Shown here one piece after another: positions 1 to 18,600 of a DNA stretch of 64,000 nt (within the stretch, counting starts at the first letter, position 1; every line of letters starts with the position of its first letter). Source of the stretch: Paraspadella gotoi (Eukaryota > Chaetognatha); NCBI GenBank assembly GCA_051294375.1, contig CM119264.1, positions 27,353,340-27,417,339 of the forward strand, given 5' to 3'. The notes beneath the pieces were generated by a model. It saw nothing but the letters and a program-made list of their open reading frames with translations, was not told the DNA's origin and made no database searches. Position numbers and translations under genes: made by a program.

Positions 1-74
1 GTCGCCTGTAGAAAAAAAAAAATTTTCATTTGAAAATGTCATTTATCAAGGATTTACTGCTCGAATTCGCTCAC

Positions 75-4990
<4,916 letters not shown>

Positions 4991-7711
4991 GGAGTGTCTG
5001 TTTCAAGTTTCCGGTCCGACATAAAAACCGCATTGAGGCGGAAAGTTTTTCTCAGTATCCGTATCGCCGTTTGGTTAGTTCCGGTTTGTAAGCTTTGTTT
5101 TTGCAAGCATAAACCTTATAAAGTACTTTTTTTCTAATTTGTTATTAGCACTGTATTTTTAAAATAGAGCATTGTGATAAATTCAAAAAGAATTTCTTTC
5201 TTGATGCAATCGGATGTTGATAAAGTGTTTATAAAATTGTTAATCAAAGCTGAAACAATGAAACTTGTTTCTGAAAAGAGGATCAAATAAGTTGCTTTAC
5301 CTTTTCCAACGGTATTTATATTTTTTTTATTTTATATTTTTTTATAATGCTGGAATGTCCAAGGATTTTCTTCTAATAAGGGTTTTAAATTTCATATATT
5401 TGATGGGAAAGTAACAACCAAATACGTTTTTAAATCAAAATAATTATAAGAAATCCTTTAATTAAATATTTGTATGAGTATTTTATGCTTACTACTTAAG
5501 AATGAAAATCGCTAATAATCAAACTAATGTTATCTTGCAAACAATGAAAGTCAGAATAAATCTCTGGCGTCTGCGTGACAATTTTAACGCGCCAACAAGC
5601 TCTTTGTCTTTTTCCGCTCTTACCGTGCGGGATTGTAATACGTGCGCGCTTGTCCCAAACTCGCTTCCGCCATGGTTGAAGTTCAAAGAAAAGAAAGGAA
5701 GAGAAGAGAGAGGAGGCACTGATGTCTCTCGCCTTTTTTTCTCTCTCTTTTTTGTTCTCCTAAAGATTCGAAGGTGGTAAGATAGGGAGAACGAGAGCGC
5801 GCGCGCAAATTTATTGGAAACTTGAAAAGCCGAATTGGGAGGCCGTTGAGGAAACAAGAAAAGGGCCAGAAGGAAAGGACGTGGGGAGGAGGGGTGGGGG
5901 TAAAAATATGTATGAAAGGAGGGAAGCTTACCCGCGGATATTTGGATTTGCCGAAATGTCAGATAGGTTCAAGCACGTAGGTTTACCGAGGTCATATTTT
6001 CTTATATTAAAGGGGAGAAAAACAGCAGTATGTCTGCGGGGCGTGCGTTCATGACGTCTAAATTGGCACAGATATTTGCGGAAAAGATGCATCGGAAAAA
6101 ATCATAGGAGGAGCTTTTTCTGCTCGAAGAGAGTTGTTAGAAGGATTTTTTTCTAGATCTACCAAGTTGCGAAAAAAGTTGTCATTTTTTACCTCGAGTG
6201 GCTTGACCGCACGTCACTCCAGTGAGAGTTGTCCTCTGAAGTCTACGCGAGATCTTAGATGAGAGAAGAAATATTGGGGAAAAAAATTCACAAAGACTCG
6301 TCGTATTTCCCAATCATGCCCCTGAAATTTAAATTTAAGAGCATCATCACCTACCAATCTCAGTGATAATTACCTCTGCGAAGAGAAAGCGTCGAGGTTG
6401 TAAAACAAATTAGTCCAGAGAGAGAGAGAGCCTCTTGGTCACTTATGATTCGTTTTTCTCTCTGTTGACTTTTTTAAAAAGTGTATCTCTGACGAAATCT
6501 ACGGGAGAGGCTGGCTACCCTTGGATACATCGGCGTCTAGGATACCCAGGCGACCTTCCAATTTTCTTTCTCTCTTCTCTCTTTCATTTTTCGCCTTCTC
6601 TGCTTCATTCTTCCCAGGACAGAAACCTTGGCCTCGTGTAACGAGAAAATAACCGTTTGTCTCCTCGCACGAATCCCGCTTCTCGGACTCTTAGCTTCTC
6701 AGCATATTTCAAAAGAGAACAAAAAAGTCGTCGCCGTCGCTCCCCTTCGTCGTCGGGAGACACGCGATATGAGTAAAATTCCATGGTCTTCATATTTCCA
6801 CTTCCCATGATTTGTCGTCGTTGGGAAAATAGGTCACATGACTATCATTAAAATGGCCCAACAAATCCTCCCCTTCCCGGCGAGTGAAACTTTTTTAAAT
6901 ATTTTTTTTGGTAACTTTTTGTAAATTTTTTTCTTTCCACGAGATTTCATATTTCATACAAGATGTATTCTTCGGTGCATTAAAGCTTTATGAGAAGCTA
7001 TGTGACAGGAACAATGGTTGACTGGTGGCTGAGGTTGACCGATGGCTCTGGTTGTTAAACAAACTGGTTTTCTCATTCGAATTCTCTTTCTCATTTGGCT
7101 TTTCTCGACCTCATTTCACATTTGAGGTTGAGGTTAACAGAAACTTAAAAAAAAAAAACAATTTGGTTGTGAAATACTAGAATTGTTAATATTTTTCTTT
7201 TATTTAATTTTTAATTTAATTCTTCCATCTCCTTTTCTTTTTTTTTCACTTCCCTCAATTCCCTCTCTCACGCAACAAGTCATTTCCCTTTTCCCCAATG
7301 GTTCGCGTGCTCGTGTCGCGCCCAGTGCTTAGAAATTCCTTCTTGTTCCCAGTTCGGTCGCGCCCGGTCGACGCCACACTGTTAAACAAAAGAAAGAGAA
7401 AACTCTAGACTTGTACTTACTATTGTACTTGTAAAATCATTGTGTTCATTAGACATACATGGAAACATTGGAGCTAAGTACTGAAATAATCGCCTCAGTA
7501 CTTGAAATAGGTAATAACTTTTGTTTCGTAAGTAATATAAATGAAAAATGAAAAATTTAAGCGAGGCAATTTTGTTATTTTTTTATCAATGAAATTTCTC
7601 ATCCTGCCTTCATTCCTACTCGTCACTTCTCCTTATTTTTTTTTTCCAGTTTGCGTTCCATTCTGTTTCCTTTCCCGATGCCATAGCTCCTCTTCCTCTT
7701 CCTCGTCACTG

Positions 7712-7837
<126 letters not shown>

Positions 7838-8984
7838 CGCCTCTTTTCCGCATCCACGACGTCCCGCATTCGGAATCGCGAGAATTGGATGTAATAATCG
7901 AAAAGGAGTCGACGAGGCGCGCGCACGAGCCGAGCGAGCGAGCGCGCCAGAGTGAACGAGCGCGCCCCAGACTCCGCACGCGCGCGCGCCCCTTTGCACG
8001 TGGAAGGTGATTCCGTTTTCCGGTTCTCCAATTTTTTTAATCTCCGGATGCGCAAAAATCAATATAGTTTGGTCTTCGTTTTTACCTATAATACAAGTTA
8101 CAACGTAAATCAACATATTAGCGTCGGTGATAAATATTTTTTTTCATTTTTAAATATGCGAACCCACCTCAAATATAAAAATTTAAAAAATTCGAATTCA
8201 CTTGAATATAACCAAGTCCGCTGCTTATTTCTTTTTAGAATATTCAAAATACATACACTTTATCTGTTTTGAGATTAAACTTCATGTTTTGTCTCCATCC
8301 TCATCCTATGTATAAAATCACTTTAAAATGTTTTAAAATTTTGTCCTTTAAAAGAACAAAAAATAAAAGGATTGGATGAAAAAATATAGGCAATGTCGTG
8401 GGCTTCGGTATTTTGGTCGAGCGTAGAGGCGCCAATAGCGCGCCGTTGCCGGAAGCGAATAAGCGCCGAAACGTGACCGGAATTCCCACTTTCCCTCCCT
8501 CTGCTTTTTGTCGTCTTCTCGGTAATTGCGAGATAAAAAAGTAGATAGGTGGAAGTGAAGCAGGCGACGGAGCGAGTCTTGCTCAAGATCGGCTACCACT
8601 CAACTTCTCCTTTTCACTTTTGACTTTCTTCATTTTTTAAAAGATCAAAATAGTCCTTTAACATCACCTATCTAAGAGATTTTTCCCTTTTATATTCATA
8701 AAAAAAATAAATACTACACTTTATATAGCGTCTTTTTTTTTTAAAGTTTGCAATTGTTTCTAAGTTAAATTTTATATGCGGATTTGTTTTAGATCTCTTA
8801 TTTACTTTGATTGGATGCATGATCGTAACAGTTTTGTAATATTTATTAGCAAAAAAGTTTTAATAAATATAACTAAAAATTTTGTTTATCAAATTGTATA
8901 TCCGATTAAAATTTTATACTTCTTATCATCAAATTCATTCATAACTTTTTTTCTTCTTCTCTTCCTCAGGTTTTTTTTTTTGTA

Positions 8985-9045
8985 ATAAAAAAGAATACCG
9001 TCGTCAGAATTGAACCCGCGACCTTTAGTATTGAAACCGTCTTTT
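8985..9045 (-). repeat. Possible tRNA-SINE fragment (B-box-like)
   Basis: The minus strand contains GCGGGTTCAATTCTGAC, close to a Pol III B box (GGTTCAANTCC). No convincing A box lies upstream, so at most this is a truncated tRNA-derived repeat. Confidence 0.25.
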
Positions 9046-9513
9046 TTTCTCTCTTCTTACTTTTTTCTTCTTTCTTTCTTTTTATTTTAGTTCTTTTTCT
9101 CGTATCTCTTTCACTTTTGCCCACGACGTAACAATGGGCAATAAATCATATACTTACAGCTTTTGTCTAAATCTCTTGTTGACTCTTACTACCTCGTAAA
9201 CGCATCACTTCCCCATCTGATTTTTTTTTAAATATAATTATTTCTATAATTAATTAATCTAATTATTATTATATAATTAGTTTTTATAGTATTTTTGTTC
9301 AAATTTTTTTCACTACCCGGTTTTTCATTGGTTCCTGTTTCTGCGTTCGCGAATGACACCAAATTGTACAAAGAAAACTTCAGATTTACAAATAAAAAAT
9401 AAAAAAATCATTACTGAAAATTTACTAAACATTACGATAATTCAGATACGCGATTAATTAGACCACTATTAAGGATTTTTTATGGAGTAAAGTATTTCTT
9501 TATTGCAATTAAT

Positions 9514-12500
9514 AACACGCTTAAAATGATCTTTTTTCGTCAATTTTACTCTGTTAGATAAAAAATGAAACTTAGAATAGTAAATAAATTAAACATGATA
9601 TGAAACTTATACACAAAAAAAAGTCCAGTAGTGCTCCAACAAATGAAGTACTTGTAAATTATCTTTATTAAATATTTTAAATATAATAAAGATTTTTTTT
9701 GTATCACTCGCGAACGGACACAGAGTATATTGAAGCTCGTTCCGTCATTCCTCTCAATTAACAAGAAACTATTAAGATTAAACTTAAAGAGTATTCTTTT
9801 TTGTCATTTGGCGTTGTTTCATTGTTATTGTACTTCTTTATATATCATTACTACTTTCTTCATCTCCTTCCAGGCATCTTCTCACTCATTCGCCTTATCT
9901 ACTAACCAGTTTTTTTTCGCCATTTCTCGATTCTCATTGAGTTGCGTTCCTTCACTTTTTTCTGAGTTCTCTTAATCCCTCTCTCTCTTTTTCTTCGATT
10001 CTCTTGCCGCGTTTGCATCAAAAATTTGCTCCTTGCCGAATTTTGTAAAAAAAAAGAATTCTTTCGTGTTTTTTGCCTTCAACTTTTTCTTCCTATTCAG
10101 CGCGTCTTTTTTTGAGTCAATCCTCTCTAATCCTTTTCTCTCTTTCTTTTATCTCTCATGACCTTTTTTTTAACCACCGTCTTTCATCAATAAAAGCAGG
10201 CTCGACGCGGATTACACGACTGGAATGTTATCATTCTCTACGTCGCGTGAACTGCTAAGATTTAATTTTTAAAAATCTTTGTTCATTTTATATGTCTAAT
10301 CTCTTTTTAGAAGAAAAAAAAAAGCAAACGCACACGTGAAAATTGCAGATCAAAATTCGAAAATTTGTTCATGAACATTTTATATTATAAAAAAAATTAG
10401 TTTCTCAATTTTTGCATACGCCCATATTTATACATACATTTACCATAAAAAATGTTAAAATTTTAAAATAGTTTTTTTTAGTTTTGAAAAAAGATTCGAA
10501 TTTCTCATAAAAATTTGATAAAAGAAAATATAAGTCTTAATCAAAAATTATTTCATTAAGTTAGCTGAAAATTAAAAAAAAACTATATTTTTTATACTAA
10601 AATTATATCATAAGTTAACTAAAACAGTTTTTTAGGATTTTGACCAATAATTTTCTAAAAAGAGTTATATTTCCTTTTATCAACTTTTAGTGAGGAATAA
10701 AAAATATTTTTTATTTAAAAAAAAATGATTCACAGGTACAAGCTTGTTCATGATCTACTATTCGAATTTTGATTCAACTTGATTTTAATATTTTAGGTGA
10801 ATGCCGTTGAAATATCTTGGCGCTTGCAAAATGGATTTCGAGTTGGCCTTTTTAAGTCACGCGCGCACAAACGCGCTTTCCATCTTTTTCTCGAGATCAG
10901 TGGGTTGGGGAGGAGGCTGTTTGCCTAATTTGGAGGGAGTGAAAGTAGCAGTTGCGGGGGAGGAGACGTTTCATCGTTAGGCTCTTTTATCCATGACGTC
11001 TACGATTAGGATAATGAATTCCGGAAGAAGATTGTCCCTTGACTGTGGGGTTGGAGGTTGGAGNNNNNNNNNNNNNNNNNNNNNNNNNGCCAGAAATGGT
11101 GGAGGAAAAGAAAGAACTGCCCAAACAATTGACGAAATGAGGAAAGTTGCCTTTTCCAAAAATTGCTTCTATGTAAAATTATTAAACAGGAATCCAACCT
11201 CCAACCTCCAACCCCACAGTCAAGGGACAATCTTCTTCCGGAATTCATTATCCTAATCGTAGACGTCATGGATAAAAGAGCCTAACGATGAAACGTCTCC
11301 TCCCCGCAACTGCTACTTTCACTCCCTCCAAATTAGGCAAACAGCCTCCTCCCCAACCCACTGATCTCGAGAAAGAGATGGAAAGCGCGTTTGTGCGCGC
11401 GTGACTTAAAAAGGCCAACTCGAAATCCATTTTGCCAAGGCAAGATATTTCAACGGCATTCACCTAAATATTAAAATCAAGTTGAATCAAAATTCGAATA
11501 GTAGATCATGAACAAGCTTGTACCTGTGAACATTTTTAAATAAAAAATATTTTTTATTTTCATCATACGCCATTAACATAAAAAGTTAAAAAAAATGGTT
11601 TTTCTCATTGAAACATCGAATTCCCACTAAGTTGATAAAAGGAAATATAACTCTTTTTAGAAAATTATGGTCAAAATCCTAAAAAACTGTTTTAGTTAAC
11701 TTATGATATAATTTTAGTATAAAAAATATAGTTTTTTTAAAATTTTCAGCTAACTTAATGAAATAATTTTTGATTAAGACTTATATTTTCTTTTATCAAA
11801 TTTTTATGAGAAATTCGAATCTTTTTCAAAACTAAAAAAAAACTATTTTAAAATTTTAACATTTTTTATGGTATACTATGTATAAATATGGGCGTATGCA
11901 AAAATTGAGAAACTAATTTTTTTTATATATAAGTTTAGTAGCTGTCATGAACAACTTTTCGAATTTTGATCTGCAATTTCACGTGTGCGTTTGCTTTTTT
12001 TTTTCTTCTAAAAAGAATTAGACATATAAAATGAACAAAGATTTTTAAAAATAAATCTTAGCAGTTCACGCGACGTAGAGAATTACCGTCGTAATCCGCG
12101 TCGAGCCTGCTTTTATTGATGAAAGACGGTGGTTAAAAAAAGGTCATGAGAGATAAAGAAAGAGAGAAAAGGATTAGAGAGGATTGACTCAAAAAAAGAC
12201 GCGCTGAATAGGAAGAAAAAGTTGAAGGCAAAAAACACGAAAGAATTCTTTTTTTTTTTACAAAATTCGGCAAGGAGCAAATTTTTGATGCAAACGCGGC
12301 AAGAGAATCGAAGAAAAAGAGAGAGAGGGATTTAGAGAACTCAGAAAAAAGTGAAGGAACGCAACTCAATGAGAATCGAGAAATGGCGAAAAAAAAACTG
12401 GTTAGTAGATAAGGCGAATGATTGAGAAGATGCCTGGAGGGAGATGAAGAAAGTAGTAATGATATATAAAGAAGTACAATAACAATGAAACAACGCCAAA

Positions 12501-12784
12501 TGACAAAAAAGAATACTCTTTAAGTTTAATCTTAATAGTTTCTTGTTAATTGAGAGGAATGACGGAACGAGCTTCAATATACTCTGTGTCCGTTCGCGAG
12601 TGATACAAAAAAAATCTTTATTATATTTAAATATTTAATAAATAATTTACAAGTACTTCATTGTGTGAGCACTACTGGACTTTTTTTTGTATAAGTTTCA
12701 TATTGATTTATTATTTACTATTCTAAGTTTATTTTTTATCTAACAGAGTAAAATTGACGAAAAAAGATCATTTTAAGCGTGTTC
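9514..12784. repeat. Large inverted repeat with about 1.55-kb arms
   Basis: The left arm, about 9514-11063, and the right arm, about 11195-12784, are near-identical reverse complements. The outer ends are AACACGCTTAAAATG on the left and its complement on the right. The inner ends meet at TTGTCCCTTGACTGTGGGG. The arms differ by scattered substitutions and small indels, for example near 10225 and 10390. The short loop holds a 25-N gap. I see no target-site duplication outside the arms. It may be a fold-back element, an inverted duplication, or two alleles joined wrongly across the gap. The arms contain no recognisable gene. Confidence 0.9.
11064..11088. other. Assembly gap (25 N)
   Basis: Twenty-five consecutive N at the centre of the inverted repeat. 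The fixed length suggests a placeholder for a gap of unknown size. Confidence 0.99.
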
Positions 12785-13858
12785 TTGATTGAGTTTTAAA
12801 AAAAATTTTCAATGTCCTTTTTTTATTGTGGGCCTTGCTCCAGTCAGTGTCCTAAAATCCGGCTAGAGATTTGGAGATTCGACGCCAGTAATTGCGTTCG
12901 CTTTTGCTCCCGAATCCCATTCGGTTTTTCGGTTCAGTTCTTCACGCCCCGGAATGTAGGGAGGGGGGTGGGGCTTGGTAACGTTTGAGATGAGTGTTTC
13001 TCTAAAAAGAACGATTGAGAGCCTGGAGTGCGGCTGGTGGCATTACTCGAGATTTGTAGGATGAAAAGATTCTGGAGCAAAAGGCAAGATGATCACCAAT
13101 GTTTAAGAAATCCGTAGGGATGAAATTCTAATGTCTATCCTTAAAGCTATTATAATCGTGAGAAAGTTTTTACAACAGCATTTGAACTTCTCCATTAATA
13201 TTAAATTATTAATGTACCAGTGAAATATATAACGTAGTGTAGATTTTTCTGGGTTATATACTTTTGTCACGACTGTTTTGTTTGTTTTGTTAGAATTACA
13301 TTTTTTATGAAATTGGTACAACCAATATACAAATTATCCATTCATTTAATAAATAAGCTATCTTTCCCCTGACTTTGGACATTGTAATTCTAATTTAAAT
13401 TTTATATTAAAATTTTTAGGACTGGAGTAAAGAGTTGTAGTTTTAAAAGGTTAGTAATGTCTGATCAAATTCGCCTCCCTTTTTCCCTCTTCTTTGCGCT
13501 TCTCTTCTTCACGCATACAATTCACAATCTTCTACTTCTCTCTCTTTTTTTCTTTTGCCTTGTTTGCTCAACAGGAAATGTTTGCTTTAATCCTTCACAA
13601 AATTAACTTCACCTCTGAGTAGACTTCGCGAAAACACAAACAATACTTTAATTTTTAATTTAGAAATTTTAAGTAGAAAAACTATTAGGTAGCGATTAAA
13701 GGATAAGACTCACATTTAAATTGATATTTTTATAATTAAGCACTGAAAAAATATGTACATAGTCCAAGAAAAAAATTTAAGAGATTTGACTGAGATTTGA
13801 ACGAGCTTTAAAGTTTAATATTACTTTTTACTTTCCTCCTCAGCAACGATTCGTTCTC
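12785..13858. other. Spacer between inverted repeat and tentative gene
   Basis: AT-rich with a GC-richer patch at about 12840-13060. It contains one copy of a dispersed repeat at 13307-13382. No gene seen. Confidence 0.5.
13307..13382 (+). repeat. Dispersed repeat, copy 1
   Basis: About 75 bp, from ATGAAATTGGTACAACC to CCCCTGACTTTGGAC, recurs almost identically at 62591-62666 in the same orientation. This is probably a remnant of an interspersed element. Confidence 0.85.
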
Positions 13859-13871
13859 GTTACCAAGCAAC
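13859..13871. promoter_or_regulatory. RFX X-box-like site
   Basis: GTTACCAAGCAAC matches the RFX X-box pattern GTNRCC-(N0-3)-RGYAAC. It lies 10 bases upstream of the ATG of the tentative gene at 13881. X-boxes mark ciliary gene promoters, but the tektin gene in this window starts 9 kb away, so its target is unclear. Confidence 0.4.
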
Positions 13872-13880
13872 GCTATTATA

Positions 13881-14790
13881 CATGAACTCGTCGAACTATG
13901 AATCTTTCTTCTGTCATCGTCGCATCCTCGAATTCTGGACGATAATCCCGTCCATCTGTCGGCTCCGGGAGGAGGTGGAAGAGGATCTTATTTTCATGTA
14001 TAGCGATTTATTTCGTTATATTCTTTCTTTAACCTTCCACGCTTCTCGATTGATAACTTGAAACAAACTTTAAATCGCCCACCTCAAACACAAGAAAAGA
14101 AAACTCTCGGATGTTGGGAAACCCGACTCGGATTGGCTCGTCGACGAGGCGAATCTCCCAGATACTCCCCGTCGAATGCCGATGAAGGCGGCGGCGTGGG
14201 CGTCGGGCTTGGACGGACGCCGATCGAGGTAGGTTATCGAGAGAAGGAGAGAGGATTAGTAGTGGTGTGACATAGGTCAAATCGAAATCGTGCTGTTAAA
14301 CTAAAACTGTACCAATTAAGCTCAACCCCGTTTTTTAAAGCACTCATAAATCTTTTTAAACTCGTGGCTTATCTTTTATCAGTTTTGGGTAATCGGAGTC
14401 GATTTAAAATTAAGGAAAAGTTAACATATCTAATAAACAAATGATCTCTCAAAGCGTTTAATGATTATATAGGTGCGAAAGTTAAATTTGGCGAGTGGTT
14501 CCGTCTCAATATTCGGTTGATCCACTGAGTGGGCGGGAATGGGGGGGGGGATTTTCTGGCCAGCAAAAGCTTGCCTTGAATCTATTTTTTTTAACTCGGT
14601 AAATTAAGAGGTTTTCATACCAAGTCAGACTCGGCTACATTTTAATATAAGATCGTAACATTTTTACTTAAAGCCGAGAAGAGGACGACGACGATAAAAC
14701 CTCGATGGTCGACTTAAAACAAAAAAATGCGAGACTGCTAATGTTCACCTCTTGGTGGCTGCTTGGATAAATAAACTTTATCTCGCTACG
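13881..14790 (+). CDS. Tentative small gene, three candidate exons
   Basis: Not recognised. Three segments can be joined in one frame. The first runs 13881-13966 from ATG (MNSSNYESFF) to REE before GTGGAA. The second is about 14092-14228 and contains DWLVDEANLPDTPRRMP, ending before a good GTAGGT donor. The third starts at about 14673 after AAAG and contains SREEDDDDKTSMVDLKQ, ending at TAA near 14773. Phases agree at both joins. The acceptors have weak pyrimidine tracts, and no family match supports the gene. It could equally be a chance arrangement or part of a longer gene that uses the orphan exon at 15266. Confidence 0.22.
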
Positions 14791-15265
14791 ACGACGACGA
14801 CAAGTTACGCGGTTGAATCTCCAAAACAAAACCTTGAAAAAAACTCTGCCATTCAATTTTGTTTCTATTAATTTTTAATTCAAGAGTTTTTTTAGTTTTT
14901 TTTTTTTCGTCCGCCCTTTTTTTTAAATCTACGATTTTACCGCTTCTTTTCTTTCGTTCGTTCGCCTTCGATTTTTATACCTTTATTTCTCACCGCATAT
15001 AACGCCCTAATAAAATTGAAGGTTTGTTTGGCAATTATTTCAATAAAAAACAAAGCCTAATGACTGACAGGATCGGTTGTCTTTCATCAGGTTAAAATTG
15101 GAAAAGGAATCTCAAATCACCTGACGGATTTAATACATTTAATACATTTTCATCCACTATTTACTTTGAGCCTTTCGGCTTCGGTTGAATCTTCAGTCTC
15201 TCTCTTCACTGTTCTCGATTCACAGAACGATTTCACTTTTCTCTCATCTCTCTCTTCGTTTGCAG

Positions 15266-15324
15266 ATCGCGGTCCTGACGCGAAGCCGCGAACTTTGGAT
15301 TCAACGACTTTGCTTTATAAACAG
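15266..15324 (+). other. Orphan exon-like segment upstream of MCU
   Basis: Bounded by a strong acceptor (CTCTTCGTTTGCAG) and a strong donor (CAG|GTGAGT). The frame is open (RGPDAKPRTLDSTTLLYKQ), but no start codon is linked to it. It may be a 5' untranslated exon of MCU, or part of the tentative upstream gene. Confidence 0.4.
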
Positions 15325-15612
15325 GTGAGTCGTACTTTATCGTTGTTTTGGTTTCATATTTGATTGGTGCGTTTCGTGTTTCTTGTTTTCAATAAAATTC
15401 TCTCTCTGTGATTATTTTCTTGCAATATTTATCTAATTACTACGTAGAAATAAAACTGAAATGTAACAAAATCTAAAACAATGACGGTTGTGACATCTTA
15501 AAAACAATGCTACAGATCTAATTCAGTTTAATTCAGAAGCACAATCTGTTCAGTATTCGTTCTGTCGTCAAATCAACTACCCCTCCCCCAAATTAAAAAG
15601 ACGAACTCGGAG

Positions 15613-18600
15613 ATGATTTCGCGTCGCCTCCTGTCGTCGCTCCGACGCGGCGACGCCCACTTCCTGTCGGTCGACGATGGATTTTTCGCCGCCGCATCGC
15701 CTTTCCATTTTCGGGAGCAGCAGCAGCAGCAGGATCAGCGGCAGCGTCGACCGTCTCTCTCGCTGCGTCAGCAGGGGCGGAGACTGCACGACTCGCCGTT
15801 GATGTCGAGACTCTCCGCGGCGTGGACTCTTCCGGAAGAGAGAGGCGCGCCCACCTTGACTCCATCCACCAGTTGCCTTCTCGGGTAAGTCCCACTTTTT
15901 GGTAGGTGAGGTGAAGGTTGGAGGATTAGTTTTAAAAAGGTGGGAAATTCCAGAGGACTCGGTGTTACGTGACTCAATTGATACTTGATGTTTAATGTTC
16001 AACTTCGTTGTTGAATGTCATGTCAATCTAGAAAGAGATTCAATAAACACGTTGATATGTCGGGGGGGAAAAATTCGAAAATCAAGCCTATTTTTTTCAG
16101 CACTCTCGGCGTCGCGCGATAAAAGAGTTAATTAGTGGAAGCAAAAGGCGGATTTTGTTTTGACAGGAGCGAAAGCGCCCCCCCCCCGTCTTTTTTTTGC
16201 ATTTGATTGAATAATAAATCAGTGGCGAAAATCTAAATCTCTGGATGGAATTTGATTAACTCATTTCGTCTTAGTCAAACATTTTTTTCCTTTTTTTTAA
16301 CCTCTCGCGCTCTACATTTTCTCTTTTCTATTGATAGACGAGGTTTTTCTTATTTCGTCATTGTCACTCTATGAAGGTCGAGTTAATCCACCTACTTTTT
16401 CTCTCACCCCACTCTCTCTCTTTCTTACGTCTCCTTCGATGACCTACTTTTTTCTTCTCGTGACTCGTGAGTGACGAACCGGTCGCCGACCCTTCTTTGA
16501 CGGGAGATGTTCTTGTCGCAAAGGGCGCCCAAACCCCGCGCCGGTCGTCTTTCCTCCCGCCTTCCATCTTCACATCCGTTTGGTAAAAAATGCGAGCGAG
16601 GACGACAACTGTCACGGAATAGAGAGCATTGAGTCGGTTCTCGGTCGCTTCCTTAATTTCCCCTAGTCTTCATCCAAATTCTCTTTCTTATCTAGTTTCC
16701 TCTTTTCTCCCTCCACTCTTCCCCGATATCTTCCTTGTTCTTTTCTTTCCTCCGCGCGCAATAAAGGTCTCTCCATCCGACAACCCGATTATCGCCGAAG
16801 CCGCTGTTCCCCTTTTCTCTCTTTCTCTCTCTCTCTTTTATGGAAATTAAATCGAATTACAAAAAACAAAAGGGGGAAAAAAATGGATTTCAAGTTTCAT
16901 TCTTTTTTTCGAATTCTCTTTGTCATAAAAGAGGAGAGAAATTAGAAAATCGTGACTGCGCTTTTCGCACCCGTCCCCGCTCTTTCCTTCGAAATTCTTT
17001 TGATTTTTTATTATTATTCGATGCGATGAATGAGTTTGATTTGAGACCCAGGGGGGCGTAGTCATAATTTAATAACTAGATATTTATTTATCGGACGAAA
17101 GCCTCTCCCCCTTTTTATCCTCCCGCCCTTAATATTTTTATTTTTCTCTTAATTCCTCCCTCTTCTTTTGGTCCCTCCTTCCTTTCAGACGACGAACGGC
17201 GTCGACGGCAGCGTCCCTGGTGGCGACGGCGTCCTTCGACCACGGTCTCGTGCACCTCTCGGTTCCGCTTCCGTCGAGGGACGAAAACTGCCGCTTCACC
17301 GTCAAGCCCGTCTCCTCCACTGTGGGCGAGCTGCTCGACGCGCTCAAGGTGAAAAGGGCGAGCACGGGGGAGGGAGCGGGGTTAACAAAGGGGTGGGGTT
17401 AACAAAGTGATGATTCTATCTCGTGCGATTGAGTTTGATGGCGGGGGGGGGGTGGGAGTCTGTTTGCTTTTCGACGATGGCGTTTGACCCATTCGAACTT
17501 CAAGAATTCCGAAGCAGACAATTGGCGTGGGTGGCGGTGAGGGCTGAAGGGGCCTTTGGGCGTCGCTGGCGGTCATGGGGCGTGGTAGAGGAATGTGGGG
17601 CGTGGGAGGCGGGTGTTCAACGGGCGTTGGTTGTGGGGGATGATGCGTGGGAGGTAGGCGTGGGAGGCGGGCTGGTAATTCTCGAGATCCGCTGTGTTTG
17701 GTTTTTCTTCTTGTTTCTCCTCCATTCTTGGATCAGTCGTTATCGGCCGGCGGATTGTTTTTGTTTTTAATGCGTTTTTGAATTCCGATTTAATTTTATT
17801 ACATTTGTCTTCTAAAAATATATACAACTGTCGGCATTTGGCTAAGAACAAAGCGATTCTGTGAAAACAAATTGAAAGAAAATTGCTGGAGTTGGCATGT
17901 CAAAAGCAGAATAAAATAATAACTTAATTAGGCCATCTTTTACCGGAATATTCGACACTGTATTTTTATGTTTGAAGATTTAGCATTGAGCGGTTCTCTC
18001 TCTCTCTCTCTCTCTCTGATGCGTAGTCTGGTGAAGTTGTTGAACGAGCGAAGGTCGAACGGACGAGCACTCTTAGCCTTTCAAAGGTCAAGGCGCGCCG
18101 AACGCGAGAGAATCCTCGCTCCCCTCTCTCTTCAATTGGGTTTTTGCGAAGGATGGTGGCGGTAGTGAAGGCGGGTGATTGGGTGGGGCCAGAAGTAGGA
18201 GAATCGGATGGTGGCGATGATGAGGTGGGTGATTGGGTGGGGCCAGAAGTAGGAGAATTGGATGGTGGCGATGATGATTTGGGTGGGGATGGAATTATAA
18301 TTGAATGGTGGCAATGTCGCGGCGGGTGATTGGGTGGGGCCAGAATTAGGAGAATTGACTGACGTGGCGCCATGGTGCTGAAATATGAAGATAATCGGCC
18401 GATGCCAAAAACGGTTGGAATAAACGCCATGGTGAGATGATTTGTTGAAGGCTATTAATGGCGGGGAAATGGATAAAAAGAATTATTGTAGAAAAACATA
18501 GGATGAGAAAAAGAAAAACAATAAACTTCAGTGAGGAAGAAAAAACGTCGAATAAAGGAAAAAAAATCTGGAAAACTTGGCAGCGAAATATATAAAGCTT

